Virus record (IMG/VR): IMGVR_UViG_3300021142_000065
Span: 1-42,521 of that record
Direction: 5' to 3' (one strand)
Origin: a virus
Length of the DNA stretch: 42,521 nucleotides
Shown here: in pieces, positions 34,505-39,365 of the stretch
How positions within the stretch are numbered: position 1 is the first letter of the stretch
How the letters are laid out: the number at the start of each line of letters is the position of its first letter
Position numbers and translations under genes: made by a program
The notes under the pieces: generated by a model
The model's input: the letters and a program-made list of their open reading frames with translations, nothing else
What the model was told of the DNA's origin: nothing
Database searches by the model: none

Positions 34505-34580
34505 GCGGTCTTAGTGTTGAGGGTCAGCACGTGAGTTTGTGGCACTCAAGGAACTGGTTCGATCCCAGTAGACCGTACCA
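34505..34580 (+). tRNA. tRNA-His (GTG)
   Basis: Cloverleaf with acceptor GCGGTCT/AGACCGT (first pair G-U), anticodon stem TGAGT/ACTCA, loop TTGTGGC, T-arm TTCGATC, encoded CCA. Anticodon GTG. Confidence 0.85.
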
Positions 34581-34589
34581 AATAATTGC

Positions 34590-34748
34590 AGGAGATGGAT
34601 ACCTGCGGTCACCAATGTATCTGGTCGTGTGAATGCATTGGATATAGGTTTAGGCTACCTGAAATGTCCTTGTACACGATCGTCTTATCCAATGAACCTA
34701 CTCCGCGAAAAGGGAGATGCTGGATGGCAGTAACCAGCAACGAATTTA
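34590..34748 (+). ncRNA. Unassigned structured RNA with pseudoknot, upstream of tRNA-Tyr
   Basis: No gene is plausible here. Stem a (34623-34630 with 34674-34681, eight pairs, one G-U) and stem b (34636-34644 with 34686-34694, nine pairs) are interleaved, an H-type pseudoknot. Hairpins GCAGG/CCTGC and GCTGG/CCAGC flank it. Bases 34694-34705 are perfectly complementary (12 pairs) to 34806-34817 in the variable/T-arm of tRNA-Tyr. Family not recognised. Confidence 0.45.
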
Positions 34749-34837
34749 GGGGCGGCTGCTCAGACGGCGGATGGGCACGGGGCTGTAAACCTCGCACATA
34801 AGAAACGGAGTAGGTTCGAATCCTACCCGCCCCACCA
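34749..34837 (+). tRNA. tRNA-Tyr (GTA)
   Basis: Class II tRNA with acceptor GGGGCGG/CCGCCCC, anticodon stem CGGGG/CCTCG and loop CTGTAAA, long variable arm, T-arm TAGG/CCTA and encoded CCA. Confidence 0.88.
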
Positions 34838-34844
34838 TTATACT

Positions 34845-34920
34845 GAACCCATAGCACAATTGGTGGTGCAAGATGCTTTTAACTTCTAGGTTACAGGTTC
34901 AAATCCTGTTGGGTTCGCCA
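34845..34920 (+). tRNA. tRNA-Lys (TTT)
   Basis: Acceptor GAACCCA/TGGGTTC, D-stem GCAC/GTGC, anticodon loop CTTTTAA (one T-T mismatch in the stem), T-stem ACAGG/CCTGT, G73 and CCA encoded. Confidence 0.88.
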
Positions 34921-34926
34921 AATTAC

Positions 34927-35000
34927 TGGCGTGTAGCTCAATGATAGAGCAATCGACTGATAATCGATAGACGATAGTTTGATTCTATCCATGCCAACCA
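34927..35000 (+). tRNA. tRNA-Ile (GAT)
   Basis: Acceptor TGGCGTG/CATGCCA, D-stem GCTC/GAGC, anticodon stem ATCGA/TCGAT with loop CTGATAA, T-stem GATAG/CTATC, ACCA end. Confidence 0.88.
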
Positions 35001-35008
35001 AAGTTTAT

Positions 35009-35085
35009 GGTGCGTTCGGCTAGCGGTTAGGCCTCCTGATTTTCGCTCAGGTAAGAGGAGTTCGATTCTCCTGCCTCTCGCACCA
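35009..35085 (+). tRNA. tRNA-Glu-like (TTC) with abnormal 3' half
   Basis: The 5' half is a normal tRNA-Glu: GGTGCGT, D-arm GGCT/GGCC, anticodon stem CCTGA/TCAGG, loop TTTTCGC. The T-arm AGGAG/CTCCT is also good. The 3' acceptor strand CGCACC is separated from the T-stem by six bases (GCCTCT) where one is expected, so the acceptor and T-stem do not stack normally. Possibly a slippage-damaged pseudo-tRNA. Confidence 0.6.
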
Positions 35086-35092
35086 ATATTAA

Positions 35093-35168
35093 CAGCGTGT
35101 AGGGAAGTCTGGCCGTTCCCGCAAGTCTTGGACACTTGAGATCGATGGTTCAAATCCATCCACGCTGA
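35093..35168 (+). tRNA. tRNA-Pro (TGG)
   Basis: Acceptor CAGCGTG/CACGCTG, D-stem GGGAA/TTCCC, anticodon stem CAAGT/ACTTG with loop CTTGGAC, T-stem GATGG/CCATC. CCA is not encoded (ACAT follows). Confidence 0.85.
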
Positions 35169-35286
35169 CATAAGGCAGACCCACCGTGGCCTCGTGACGC
35201 GATTACTGCCTCCGCCATACGCGAAACGTGGGATGGGCTGCGTATGCGGGGTTTGGTGGTTTTCCTGACACAAGAAAAACCACCAC
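35169..35286 (+). ncRNA. Structured non-coding stretch C with GGTGGTT end hairpin
   Basis: 118 GC-richer bases between tRNA-Pro and a minus-strand gene. Stems: GGCAG/CTGCC, CCGC-ATACGC with GCGTATGCGG (one bulge), and a final 10-pair hairpin 35254-35263 with 35276-35285 (TGGTGGTTTT/AAAACCACCA). The end hairpin is matched in stretch D (36281-36306). It may act as a terminator between convergent genes, though the T-run is poor. Confidence 0.4.
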
Positions 35287-35290
35287 TGTA

Positions 35291-35611
35291 TTATTTCTTT
35301 TTTAGTGCAGCTACTAGATCAGCAAGAGCCTGATGATCTTCTTGAATATCTTTTAAAATTTCTACAAGATGTTCGTGATCTTCTTCTGCACGTTCTTCTG
35401 CTGCTTTACCAGCAAGGTTTTGACCTACCATAATAAGAGGTAGTGCAACAAGCTGGATAATACCGCCAGATACGTAAAATACAAAATCTTGTAAAGATGG
35501 TATTACAGATGGTAACATTGACCAAATGAAAAAGAAATATACGCACCAAATGCTTGACATCCAAGCTACTGTTTTTAATGCAATCGAATCGTTAATTTTA
35601 GATAAGTTCAT
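35291..35611 (-). CDS. Small membrane protein with charged coiled tail
   Basis: 106 residues from the minus-strand ATG at 35611, which has AAGGAG seven bases upstream; an in-frame ATG at 35626 precedes that site. Two hydrophobic segments (about residues 18-38 WMSSIWCVYFFFIW and 48-68 GGIIQLVALPLIMVG) followed by GQNLAGKAAEERAEEDHEHL, a pattern seen in small phage and bacterial membrane proteins. The C-terminal 40 residues form an acidic helix. An exact TATAAATA lies upstream on the same strand. Function unknown. Confidence 0.72.
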   Translation of the reverse strand: MNLSKINDSIALKTVAWMSSIWCVYFFFIWSMLPSVIPSLQDFVFYVSGGIIQLVALPLIMVGQNLAGKAAEERAEEDHEHLVEILKDIQEDHQALADLVAALKKK

Positions 35612-35642
35612 GATAATCTCCTTCATGATGTTTAGGATAAAA

Positions 35643-35650
35643 TATTTATA
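35643..35650 (-). promoter_or_regulatory. T4-type late promoter, minus strand
   Basis: TATTTATA on the plus strand, i.e. TATAAATA reading toward the minus-strand membrane protein gene, 32 bases before its ATG. Confidence 0.6.
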
Positions 35651-35658
35651 AAAAACAC

Positions 35659-35687
35659 TTGACTATATAATTAAGTTAAGCTATTAT
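35659..35687 (+). promoter_or_regulatory. Early-type promoter TTGACT-17-TATTAT
   Basis: TTGACT (35659-35664), 17 bases, TATTAT (35682-35687); divergent from the minus-strand late promoter nine bases away. Reads into the nuclease gene and following tRNAs. Confidence 0.55.
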
Positions 35688-35708
35688 AAGAATATAGAGT
35701 TTATTGGA

Positions 35709-36032
35709 GTGTGGCATACTTCTCTGGCAAAACATATGCATATAGATTATAATGGTGTTGACTTACATGGTTCTTGGGAATTAAAATATGCACAATATCT
35801 AGATGCAAATAATATAAAATGGTCAAGAAATAAAGATTCATTTGCATATTTCTTTGATGGAAAAGAAAGAAAATATACTCCAGATTTTTATTTAATTGAT
35901 ACTGATGAATATATAGAGATTAAAGGATATAAGACTGAAAAAGATATAGCTAAATGGTCACAATTTCCTTTACATAGAAAACTAACAGTTTTATTAGAAA
36001 AAGAATTAAAACAGTTAGGTATTCAAATTTAA
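35709..36032 (+). CDS. PD-(D/E)XK-type endonuclease, possibly a mobile element enzyme
   Basis: 107 residues from GTG 35709; an ATG at 35736 is the alternative start and neither has a strong ribosome site. The core GSWELKYAQYLDANNIKW followed by YTPDFYLIDTDEYIEIKGYK gives the Asp and Glu-x-Lys of a PD-(D/E)XK nuclease, the type seen in T4-like mobile endonucleases. The fragment HTSLAKHMHIDYNG before it looks like part of a longer N-terminus, so the gene could be truncated. It lies between non-coding RNA and a tRNA gene. Confidence 0.65.
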   Translation: MWHTSLAKHMHIDYNGVDLHGSWELKYAQYLDANNIKWSRNKDSFAYFFDGKERKYTPDFYLIDTDEYIEIKGYKTEKDIAKWSQFPLHRKLTVLLEKELKQLGIQI

Positions 36033-36036
36033 TTAT

Positions 36037-36121
36037 TCCCAGATGACGGAACAGGTAAACGTACTTGACTGTTAATCAAGCGCCGAAAGGTTTGTAGGTT
36101 CGAGCCCTACTCTGGGAGCCA
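36037..36121 (+). tRNA. tRNA with Asn anticodon (GTT) and long variable arm
   Basis: Acceptor TCCCAGA/TCTGGGA, G73, CCA; anticodon stem CTTGA/TCAAG, loop CTGTTAA; T-arm GTAGG/CCTAC. The 13-base variable region (CGCCGAAAGGTTT) is of class II type, unusual for Asn. Confidence 0.8.
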
Positions 36122-36126
36122 ATTTA

Positions 36127-36200
36127 GCCCTTATAGTTAACTGGTATAACAGTTGCCTTGTAAGCATCAGTACCTAGTTCGATTCTAGGTGGGGGCACCA
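36127..36200 (+). tRNA. tRNA-Thr (TGT)
   Basis: Acceptor GCCCTTA/TGGGGGC (two G-U), anticodon loop CTTGTAA, T-stem CCTAG/CTAGG, ACCA encoded. Confidence 0.85.
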
Positions 36201-36306
36201 CAATCGAAATGTCGGTTCACCGGACGATAGATAGCGCGCATCCAAGCTGCTTGGGTATAATGCAAAGGTGTTAGGATTTCGGTGGTTGTTCCTCAAATCA
36301 ACCACC
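36201..36306 (+). ncRNA. Structured non-coding stretch D with GGTGGTT end hairpin
   Basis: About 105 bases between tRNA-Thr and a CAT tRNA, no gene. CGAAAT (36205-36210) can pair with ATTTCG (36276-36281); inside is CCAAG-CTG-CTTGG. It ends with GGTGGTTG/CAACCACC (36281-36288 with 36299-36306), the same stem as in stretch C and with a similar loop start (TTCCT). Confidence 0.4.
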
Positions 36307-36317
36307 ACAGAATTTAT

Positions 36318-36394
36318 TGCGGGTTAGAGAAGTGGTCATCTCGTCAGTCTCATAAACTGAAGATCTTTGGTTCGAATCCAAGACTTCGCAACCA
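36318..36394 (+). tRNA. tRNA-Met-type (CAT)
   Basis: D-stem GAGA/TCTC, anticodon stem TCAGT/ACTGA with loop CTCATAA, T-loop TTCGAAT, ACCA end. One extra base sits between T-stem and acceptor. The anticodon stem lacks the initiator G-C pairs; elongator Met or a CAU-Ile tRNA are both possible. Confidence 0.75.
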
Positions 36395-36584
36395 TAACGT
36401 ACCGCCCACGCCTCTCGACGAGTAAGATGCGCAACAGGGATCTGGAATTAACCAGTGATGACTCCAACGGGTCAACGGTTTCTATATGATCTAAGTACCA
36501 TATGCCCATCCAGTGTCGACCATGTTTGGTGGGCTTGTCGCAATCTTAGACTACACGAGCCAACACGTGAGGCTCATCTTATTC
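36395..36584 (+). ncRNA. Structured non-coding stretch E
   Basis: 190 bases without a gene. GCCCAC (36404-36409) can pair with GTGGGC (36529-36534), closing a domain with CTGG-AATTAA-CCAG; a hairpin GAGCC/GGCTC (36557-36561 with 36571-36575) follows. GC is above the local average. No family recognised. Confidence 0.35.
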
Positions 36585-36659
36585 GAGGAAGTGTGCAGGA
36601 ACGGCTACTGCGGAGTTTTAAAATTTGAAATGTGGGTTCGAATCCCATCTTCCTCTCCA
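36585..36659 (+). tRNA. tRNA-like, unclear anticodon (TTA or TAA), weak anticodon stem
   Basis: Acceptor GAGGAAG/CTTCCTC with T73 and CCA, D-stem GCAG/CTGC and T-arm GTGGG/CCCAT are good. The anticodon arm GGAGTTTTAAAATTTG does not form a normal five-pair stem; the best fold gives loop TTTTAAA (anticodon TTA), a shifted one TTTAAAA (TAA). Possible pseudo-tRNA. Confidence 0.5.
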
Positions 36660-36691
36660 CTAAATATTATTTTTCAAAATGGAGCTATATA

Positions 36692-37135
36692 ATGAATGAC
36701 GTGACTAATCAAGAAGTAAATCTAACAGATCAATCTAACACAGCAAGTATTGAAGCTGCTCTTCAGCAAGCTCAACAAGCAATTGCTTCTATTCCATTAT
36801 CTACTAACCCTCATGTTTTGAGTACTGATCCCATTCCTCCAGTGCATCATATCAACCTTATTGATAACATTGCTGACATTACTGATTACATTAATGAGCA
36901 AACTCAAAAGCATAAGGAATTGATGGTTCATATCGAATCTTTTAAAGACAAGCTAACAGAAGTTAGTGCTGATATGAAGAACTATCATGTTGAAGATAAG
37001 TTTGCTTCTATTAAGAAAGTTGTTTCTACTGAAGAAAAGAAGTTTTTTAATTTATCAACCGCTCAAAAGATTGAAGTTGTAATCGTTGGTTTGGTTGTTA
37101 TTGGGCTTGTTATTTCTGCAATTAAATTTTTATAA
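36692..37135 (+). CDS. Hypothetical protein with C-terminal membrane anchor
   Basis: 147 residues from ATG 36692 (GGAG eight bases upstream). N-terminal part is polar and Gln-rich, the middle helical (TDYINEQTQKHKELMVHIES), and the last 22 residues are a transmembrane segment (KIEVVIVGLVVIGLVISAI). A tail-anchored inner-membrane topology is likely. Function unknown. Its stop overlaps a TATAAATA (37131). Confidence 0.68.
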   Translation: MNDVTNQEVNLTDQSNTASIEAALQQAQQAIASIPLSTNPHVLSTDPIPPVHHINLIDNIADITDYINEQTQKHKELMVHIESFKDKLTEVSADMKNYHVEDKFASIKKVVSTEEKKFFNLSTAQKIEVVIVGLVVIGLVISAIKFL

Positions 37136-37138
37136 ATA
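37131..37138 (+). promoter_or_regulatory. TATAAATA late promoter candidate
   Basis: Exact consensus overlapping the stop of the preceding gene, just before a truncated tRNA and an HNH gene. Confidence 0.45.
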
Positions 37139-37146
37139 AAAAAATT

Positions 37147-37190
37147 GTCGGTCGGGGAAGATGGTAATCCGCAGGTTCTTAGAACCTATA
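37147..37190 (+). pseudogene. 5' fragment of a tRNA, probably Leu
   Basis: GTCGGTCGGGGAAGATGGTA with following ATCCG gives an acceptor strand and D-arm of tRNA-Leu type, then an arm AGGTT-CTTAG-AACCT resembling a TAG anticodon arm but with too short a loop. No 3' half follows; instead comes the HNH gene at 37231. Its first bases are repeated at the tRNA-Trp start (37573). Confidence 0.5.
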
Positions 37191-37193
37191 ATT

Positions 37194-37201
37194 TATAAAT
37201 A
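37194..37201 (+). promoter_or_regulatory. T4-type late promoter before HNH gene
   Basis: Exact TATAAATA 29 bases before the HNH ATG. TATAAA (37194-37199) can pair with TTTATA (37212-37217) next to the ribosome site AGAGAGGA. Confidence 0.55.
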
Positions 37202-37230
37202 TAAAAAAATGTTTATAGAGAGGATTGCTT

Positions 37231-37587
37231 ATGAAACTTTGCCCGAAATGCAATAACAGTCATAATAAAAATGGTGTTTATTGTTCATATTCTTGCGCGA
37301 ATTCTAGAAAAATATTCAGTAATGATGAAATATTTATTGAAAATTCTAGTTATCCAAGACATCGTCTTAAAGAACGTTTGATTAAACAAAATTTAATCAA
37401 ATATGAATGTCAAGAGTGTTATAATGATGGAAATTATAATAACAAAAAATTAGTATTACAGCTTGATCATATCAATGGTGTAAATAATGACAATAAAATT
37501 AGTAATTTAAGATTTTTATGTCCAAACTGTCATACACAACAAGATACGTATGCAGCGAAAAATATAAAAAATAAATTGTCGGTGTAG
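37231..37587 (+). CDS. HNH endonuclease ending inside tRNA-Trp
   Basis: 118 residues from ATG 37231 (AGAGAGGA six bases upstream; in-frame TTG 37225 lies within that site). Zinc-finger Cys pairs (CPKC, YCSYSC) at the N-terminus and CQEC plus CPNCH around the HNH core LQLDHINGVNNDN and NLRFLCPNCH. Typical small phage HNH nuclease. Its final codons and stop TAG lie in the first ten bases of tRNA-Trp: the TAG is tRNA positions 8-10. Flanked by an 11-base direct repeat (37142-37152 and 37573-37583). Confidence 0.82.
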   Translation: MKLCPKCNNSHNKNGVYCSYSCANSRKIFSNDEIFIENSSYPRHRLKERLIKQNLIKYECQECYNDGNYNNKKLVLQLDHINGVNNDNKISNLRFLCPNCHTQQDTYAAKNIKNKLSV

Positions 37588-37651
37588 TGTAACGGTAGCA
37601 CAACGGTCTCCAAAACTGTTAGTCAAGGTTCAAATCCTTGCACCTTCGCCA
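37578..37651 (+). tRNA. tRNA-Trp (CCA) with altered acceptor
   Basis: Anticodon stem ACGGT/ACTGT with loop CTCCAAA, D-arm and T-arm CAAGG/CCTTG normal, CCA encoded. The acceptor GTCGGTG/CACCTTC has mismatches at 2-71 (T-T) and 3-70 (C-T). The 5' ten bases are shared with the end of the HNH gene. Confidence 0.8.
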
Positions 37652-37669
37652 ATTTTGATGGAGTTTATT

Positions 37670-38389
37670 ATGGCTAACATAGCAATATACATCCATCATC
37701 CTTATTGTTCATTTGATAGTGCAGCTGGCTTTACTGATGCAATGGATAAATCCCACAGCTGCACTTCTTTTGATGAAACAAAATTAGATGATGAATTTTT
37801 AAACAAATTCGATATGGTAGTATTTCCAGGTGGTATTGGGGATGCTGATATATTTGATTCTTTGTTGAAAGATAAAATTGATATTATTCAAAAATATGTA
37901 GAACGTGGTGGAAAATATCTTGGTATTTGTATGGGTGCATATTGGGCTGGTTCTCGATACTTTGATTTAATTACACCAGAGCCTGTTCAATATATCAAAG
38001 AACCAGATGCTCTTACTAAAAGAAGTTATGGTACTGTACTTCCTGTTAGATGGGATAAACCACATGGTTACTCTAGCGATTTAGAGTATATGTATTTTTA
38101 TGATGGCTGTACATTTAAATTTATAGAAAATGAAAAATTTAAAAAATACGCAAAGTCTATTAAAAATCCAGGTGATATGGGCAATATCAAAACGATAGCT
38201 TGGTATGGCGAATATAAAGATCTTGGTCATCCTGCAGCAATCATAGAAGGTAATGTAGGTGTTATTGGACCTCATCCTGAATCAAATAAATACTGGTATG
38301 ACTCATGGAGTTATATGCCTCAGTTTTGGCACCATGGTCGTCATCATAAATTACTAAAACATTTTGTAAATGAATTATTGGTCTCATAG
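37670..38389 (+). CDS. BPL_N / class I amidotransferase-like protein
   Basis: 239 residues from ATG 37670 (GGAG eight bases upstream; in-frame ATG 37658 abuts that site). Rossmann-like start MANIAIYIHH, then VVFPGGIGDADIF and the nucleophile elbow LGICMGAYWAG with Cys87, followed by conserved His near GPHPESN. This matches the biotin-protein-ligase N-terminal-like/GATase-like family, whose substrates are mostly unknown. The stop TAG is positions 8-10 of tRNA-Arg, so the last residues are encoded by the tRNA gene. Confidence 0.75.
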   Translation: MANIAIYIHHPYCSFDSAAGFTDAMDKSHSCTSFDETKLDDEFLNKFDMVVFPGGIGDADIFDSLLKDKIDIIQKYVERGGKYLGICMGAYWAGSRYFDLITPEPVQYIKEPDALTKRSYGTVLPVRWDKPHGYSSDLEYMYFYDGCTFKFIENEKFKKYAKSIKNPGDMGNIKTIAWYGEYKDLGHPAAIIEGNVGVIGPHPESNKYWYDSWSYMPQFWHHGRHHKLLKHFVNELLVS

Positions 38390-38455
38390 CTCAACTGGAA
38401 GAGCTCATCGCTACGAACGATAAGGTTAGGGGTTCGAGTCCCTTTGAGACCTCCA
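38380..38455 (+). tRNA. tRNA-Arg (ACG)
   Basis: Acceptor GGTCTCA/TGAGACC, D-stem GCTC/GAGC, anticodon loop CTACGAA on an ATCG/CGAT stem, T-loop TTCGAGT, TCCA end. Overlaps the preceding gene by ten bases. Confidence 0.88.
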
Positions 38456-38466
38456 ATTTAAGTGAA

Positions 38467-38474
38467 TATAAATA
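38467..38474 (+). promoter_or_regulatory. T4-type late promoter immediately before the CTA tRNA
   Basis: Exact TATAAATA ending eight bases before the first base of the tRNA at 38482, so the expected late start site falls at or within two bases of the tRNA 5' end. Confidence 0.6.
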
Positions 38475-38481
38475 CTATTAC

Positions 38482-38556
38482 GACCCTATGGCAGATTGGT
38501 TATGCAGGTGTCTCTAAAACGCTGTGAAGCAGGTTCAATTCCTGTTAGGGTCACCA
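38482..38556 (+). tRNA. Candidate amber-suppressor tRNA (CTA)
   Basis: Standard cloverleaf: acceptor GACCCTA/TAGGGTC, A73, CCA; D-stem GCA/TGC with GG in the loop; anticodon stem GGTGT/ACGCT (two G-U) with loop CTCTAAA, so anticodon CTA reads UAG; five-base variable region; T-stem GCAGG/CCTGT, T-loop TTCAATT. Shifting the loop to give TCT (Arg) breaks the stem and puts C at position 33. The charging amino acid cannot be told from sequence. Confidence 0.8.
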
Positions 38557-38575
38557 TTTATTATGAGAGTGTGAA

Positions 38576-38875
38576 ATGAAAAATTGGTTAAAATATACCT
38601 GGAATACTTTTAAAGTATGGGCATTGTTTAAGTTATGGGCTATTATAGATAAAGATCTGATAAAGCAATATCAAGAACGCGAATGGCAAAAAAGAGCCAT
38701 GAAGTTGCGTGTTGATTATTTTACTCGGCAACAAGCGCATATCAATAAGCAAGATAATCCTGATAGATACTTTGATAAAGGTAGTTGGTTTGTTGGTGTA
38801 ATACCTGATAATTGGGTCGAGCTAATCGACGCTAAAATAGAAGAGCAAAACAAAAAGAAGGAAGACAAGCAATGA
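38576..38875 (+). CDS. Hypothetical protein
   Basis: 99 residues. Trp- and Lys-rich with an amphipathic N-terminus (NWLKYTWNTFKVWALFKLW) that may touch the membrane, then a charged helix and a segment DKGSWFVGVIPDNWVELI. No recognised domain. GAGAG ribosome site; ends in TGA. Confidence 0.6.
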   Translation: MKNWLKYTWNTFKVWALFKLWAIIDKDLIKQYQEREWQKRAMKLRVDYFTRQQAHINKQDNPDRYFDKGSWFVGVIPDNWVELIDAKIEEQNKKKEDKQ

Positions 38876-38919
38876 AGAACTTCATCGCCTAAACTTATAG
38901 ACCACCTTAAATTATTCTA

Positions 38920-38948
38920 TTGACTTTAATTGAATACTATAGTATATT
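38920..38948 (+). promoter_or_regulatory. Early-type promoter TTGACT-17-TATATT
   Basis: TTGACT (38920-38925), 17 bases, TATATT (38943-38948), followed by AAAGGAG and a short reading frame, and then tRNA-Gly. Confidence 0.55.
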
Positions 38949-38969
38949 AATAATTAAAGGAGTAATAAA

Positions 38970-39096
38970 ATGTCTGTACAATTAAAAATTAAATCAAAAA
39001 CTTACTGGTTCTACTAAATCAGTAGAACATAAAAAAAGAATTTCGGATGCTATTAAATTGAAATGGCAAAACAAGAAATGCGGTGTTGGTATATAG
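38970..39096 (+). pseudogene. Remnant of a homing endonuclease (NUMOD3 motif)
   Basis: A good ribosome site and ATG 38970 open a frame of only 15 codons. In the +1 frame a clear NUMOD3-like segment follows (TGSTKSVEHKKRISDAIKLK, then WQNKK) and runs into tRNA-Gly, stopping at a TAG in its D-loop (39094-39096). A frameshift or deletion has removed the nuclease domain. Confidence 0.6.
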
Positions 39097-39153
39097 ATTG
39101 TGCCCTAGCCTTCCAAGCTAGTGAAACGAGTTTGAGTCTCGTACGCCGCTCCA
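39080..39153 (+). tRNA. tRNA-Gly (TCC)
   Basis: Acceptor GCGGTGT/ACGCCGC (one G-U), anticodon stem CTAGC/GCTAG with loop CTTCCAA, T-stem CGAG/CTCG, T73 and CCA encoded. Confidence 0.86.
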
Positions 39154-39155
39154 AA

Positions 39156-39308
39156 TATTCGATGGGCAGTGTAGACATCACGGTCAAGTAAGCTCTCCAC
39201 CCGATAGGTGTGTGGCTCTCTTGCTTGGCGTGGTCGGGGAGGTATAAGCCTCATAACCATGGGAACCCGTGCACTGAAAAGAGGATGCATACTCGTACCC
39301 ATCGAATA
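39156..39308 (+). ncRNA. Structured non-coding RNA F closed by 11-pair stem
   Basis: TATTCGATGGG (39156-39166) pairs perfectly with CCCATCGAATA (39298-39308), enclosing 131 bases. Inside: CAGTG/CACTG (39167-39171 with 39272-39276), a long arm CAAGTAAG/CTTGCTTG with symmetric CTCT internal loops and a CACC/GGTG tip, and hairpin GAGG/CCTC. No reading frame is plausible. It starts three bases after tRNA-Gly. Family unknown. Confidence 0.55.
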
Positions 39309-39314
39309 CTAATT

Positions 39315-39353
39315 AAATTGACGTAATAGATAAATAAACTATTACGTCAATTT
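39315..39353 (+). promoter_or_regulatory. 15-pair inverted repeat with late-promoter-like loop before HNH gene
   Basis: AAATTGACGTAATAG (39315-39329) and CTATTACGTCAATTT (39339-39353), loop ATAAATAAA. GATAAATA (39329-39336) in the loop is one base from the late consensus. AGGAAA directly after the repeat is the ribosome site of the HNH gene at 39366. Confidence 0.65.
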
Positions 39354-39365
39354 AGGAAATAAAAA

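Larger units (their letters stand above)
37142..37583 (+). mobile_element. HNH insertion bounded by 11-base direct repeats
   Basis: AAATTGTCGGT at 37142-37152 and again at 37573-37583 flanks the tRNA fragment and the HNH gene. The second copy supplies the 5' end of tRNA-Trp, whose acceptor then mismatches at two positions. This suggests replacement of the tRNA 5' end during insertion. Confidence 0.5.

Noticed and set aside
34586-34857. Open reading frames of 70-80 codons on both strands over the tRNA-His/tRNA-Tyr region
   Set aside because: They run through tRNA genes and folded RNA, have unusual composition (Cys/Trp/Arg-rich) and no ribosome site; tRNA sequence often lacks stops by chance.
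34938-35273. 111-codon minus-strand frame over tRNAs Ile, Glu and Pro
   Set aside because: It covers three tRNA genes on the opposite strand and resembles the spurious translation of tRNA clusters.
37147-37190. Intact tRNA-Leu
   Set aside because: Only the 5' half is present, the anticodon loop is too short, and no 3' acceptor or T-arm follows before the HNH gene.
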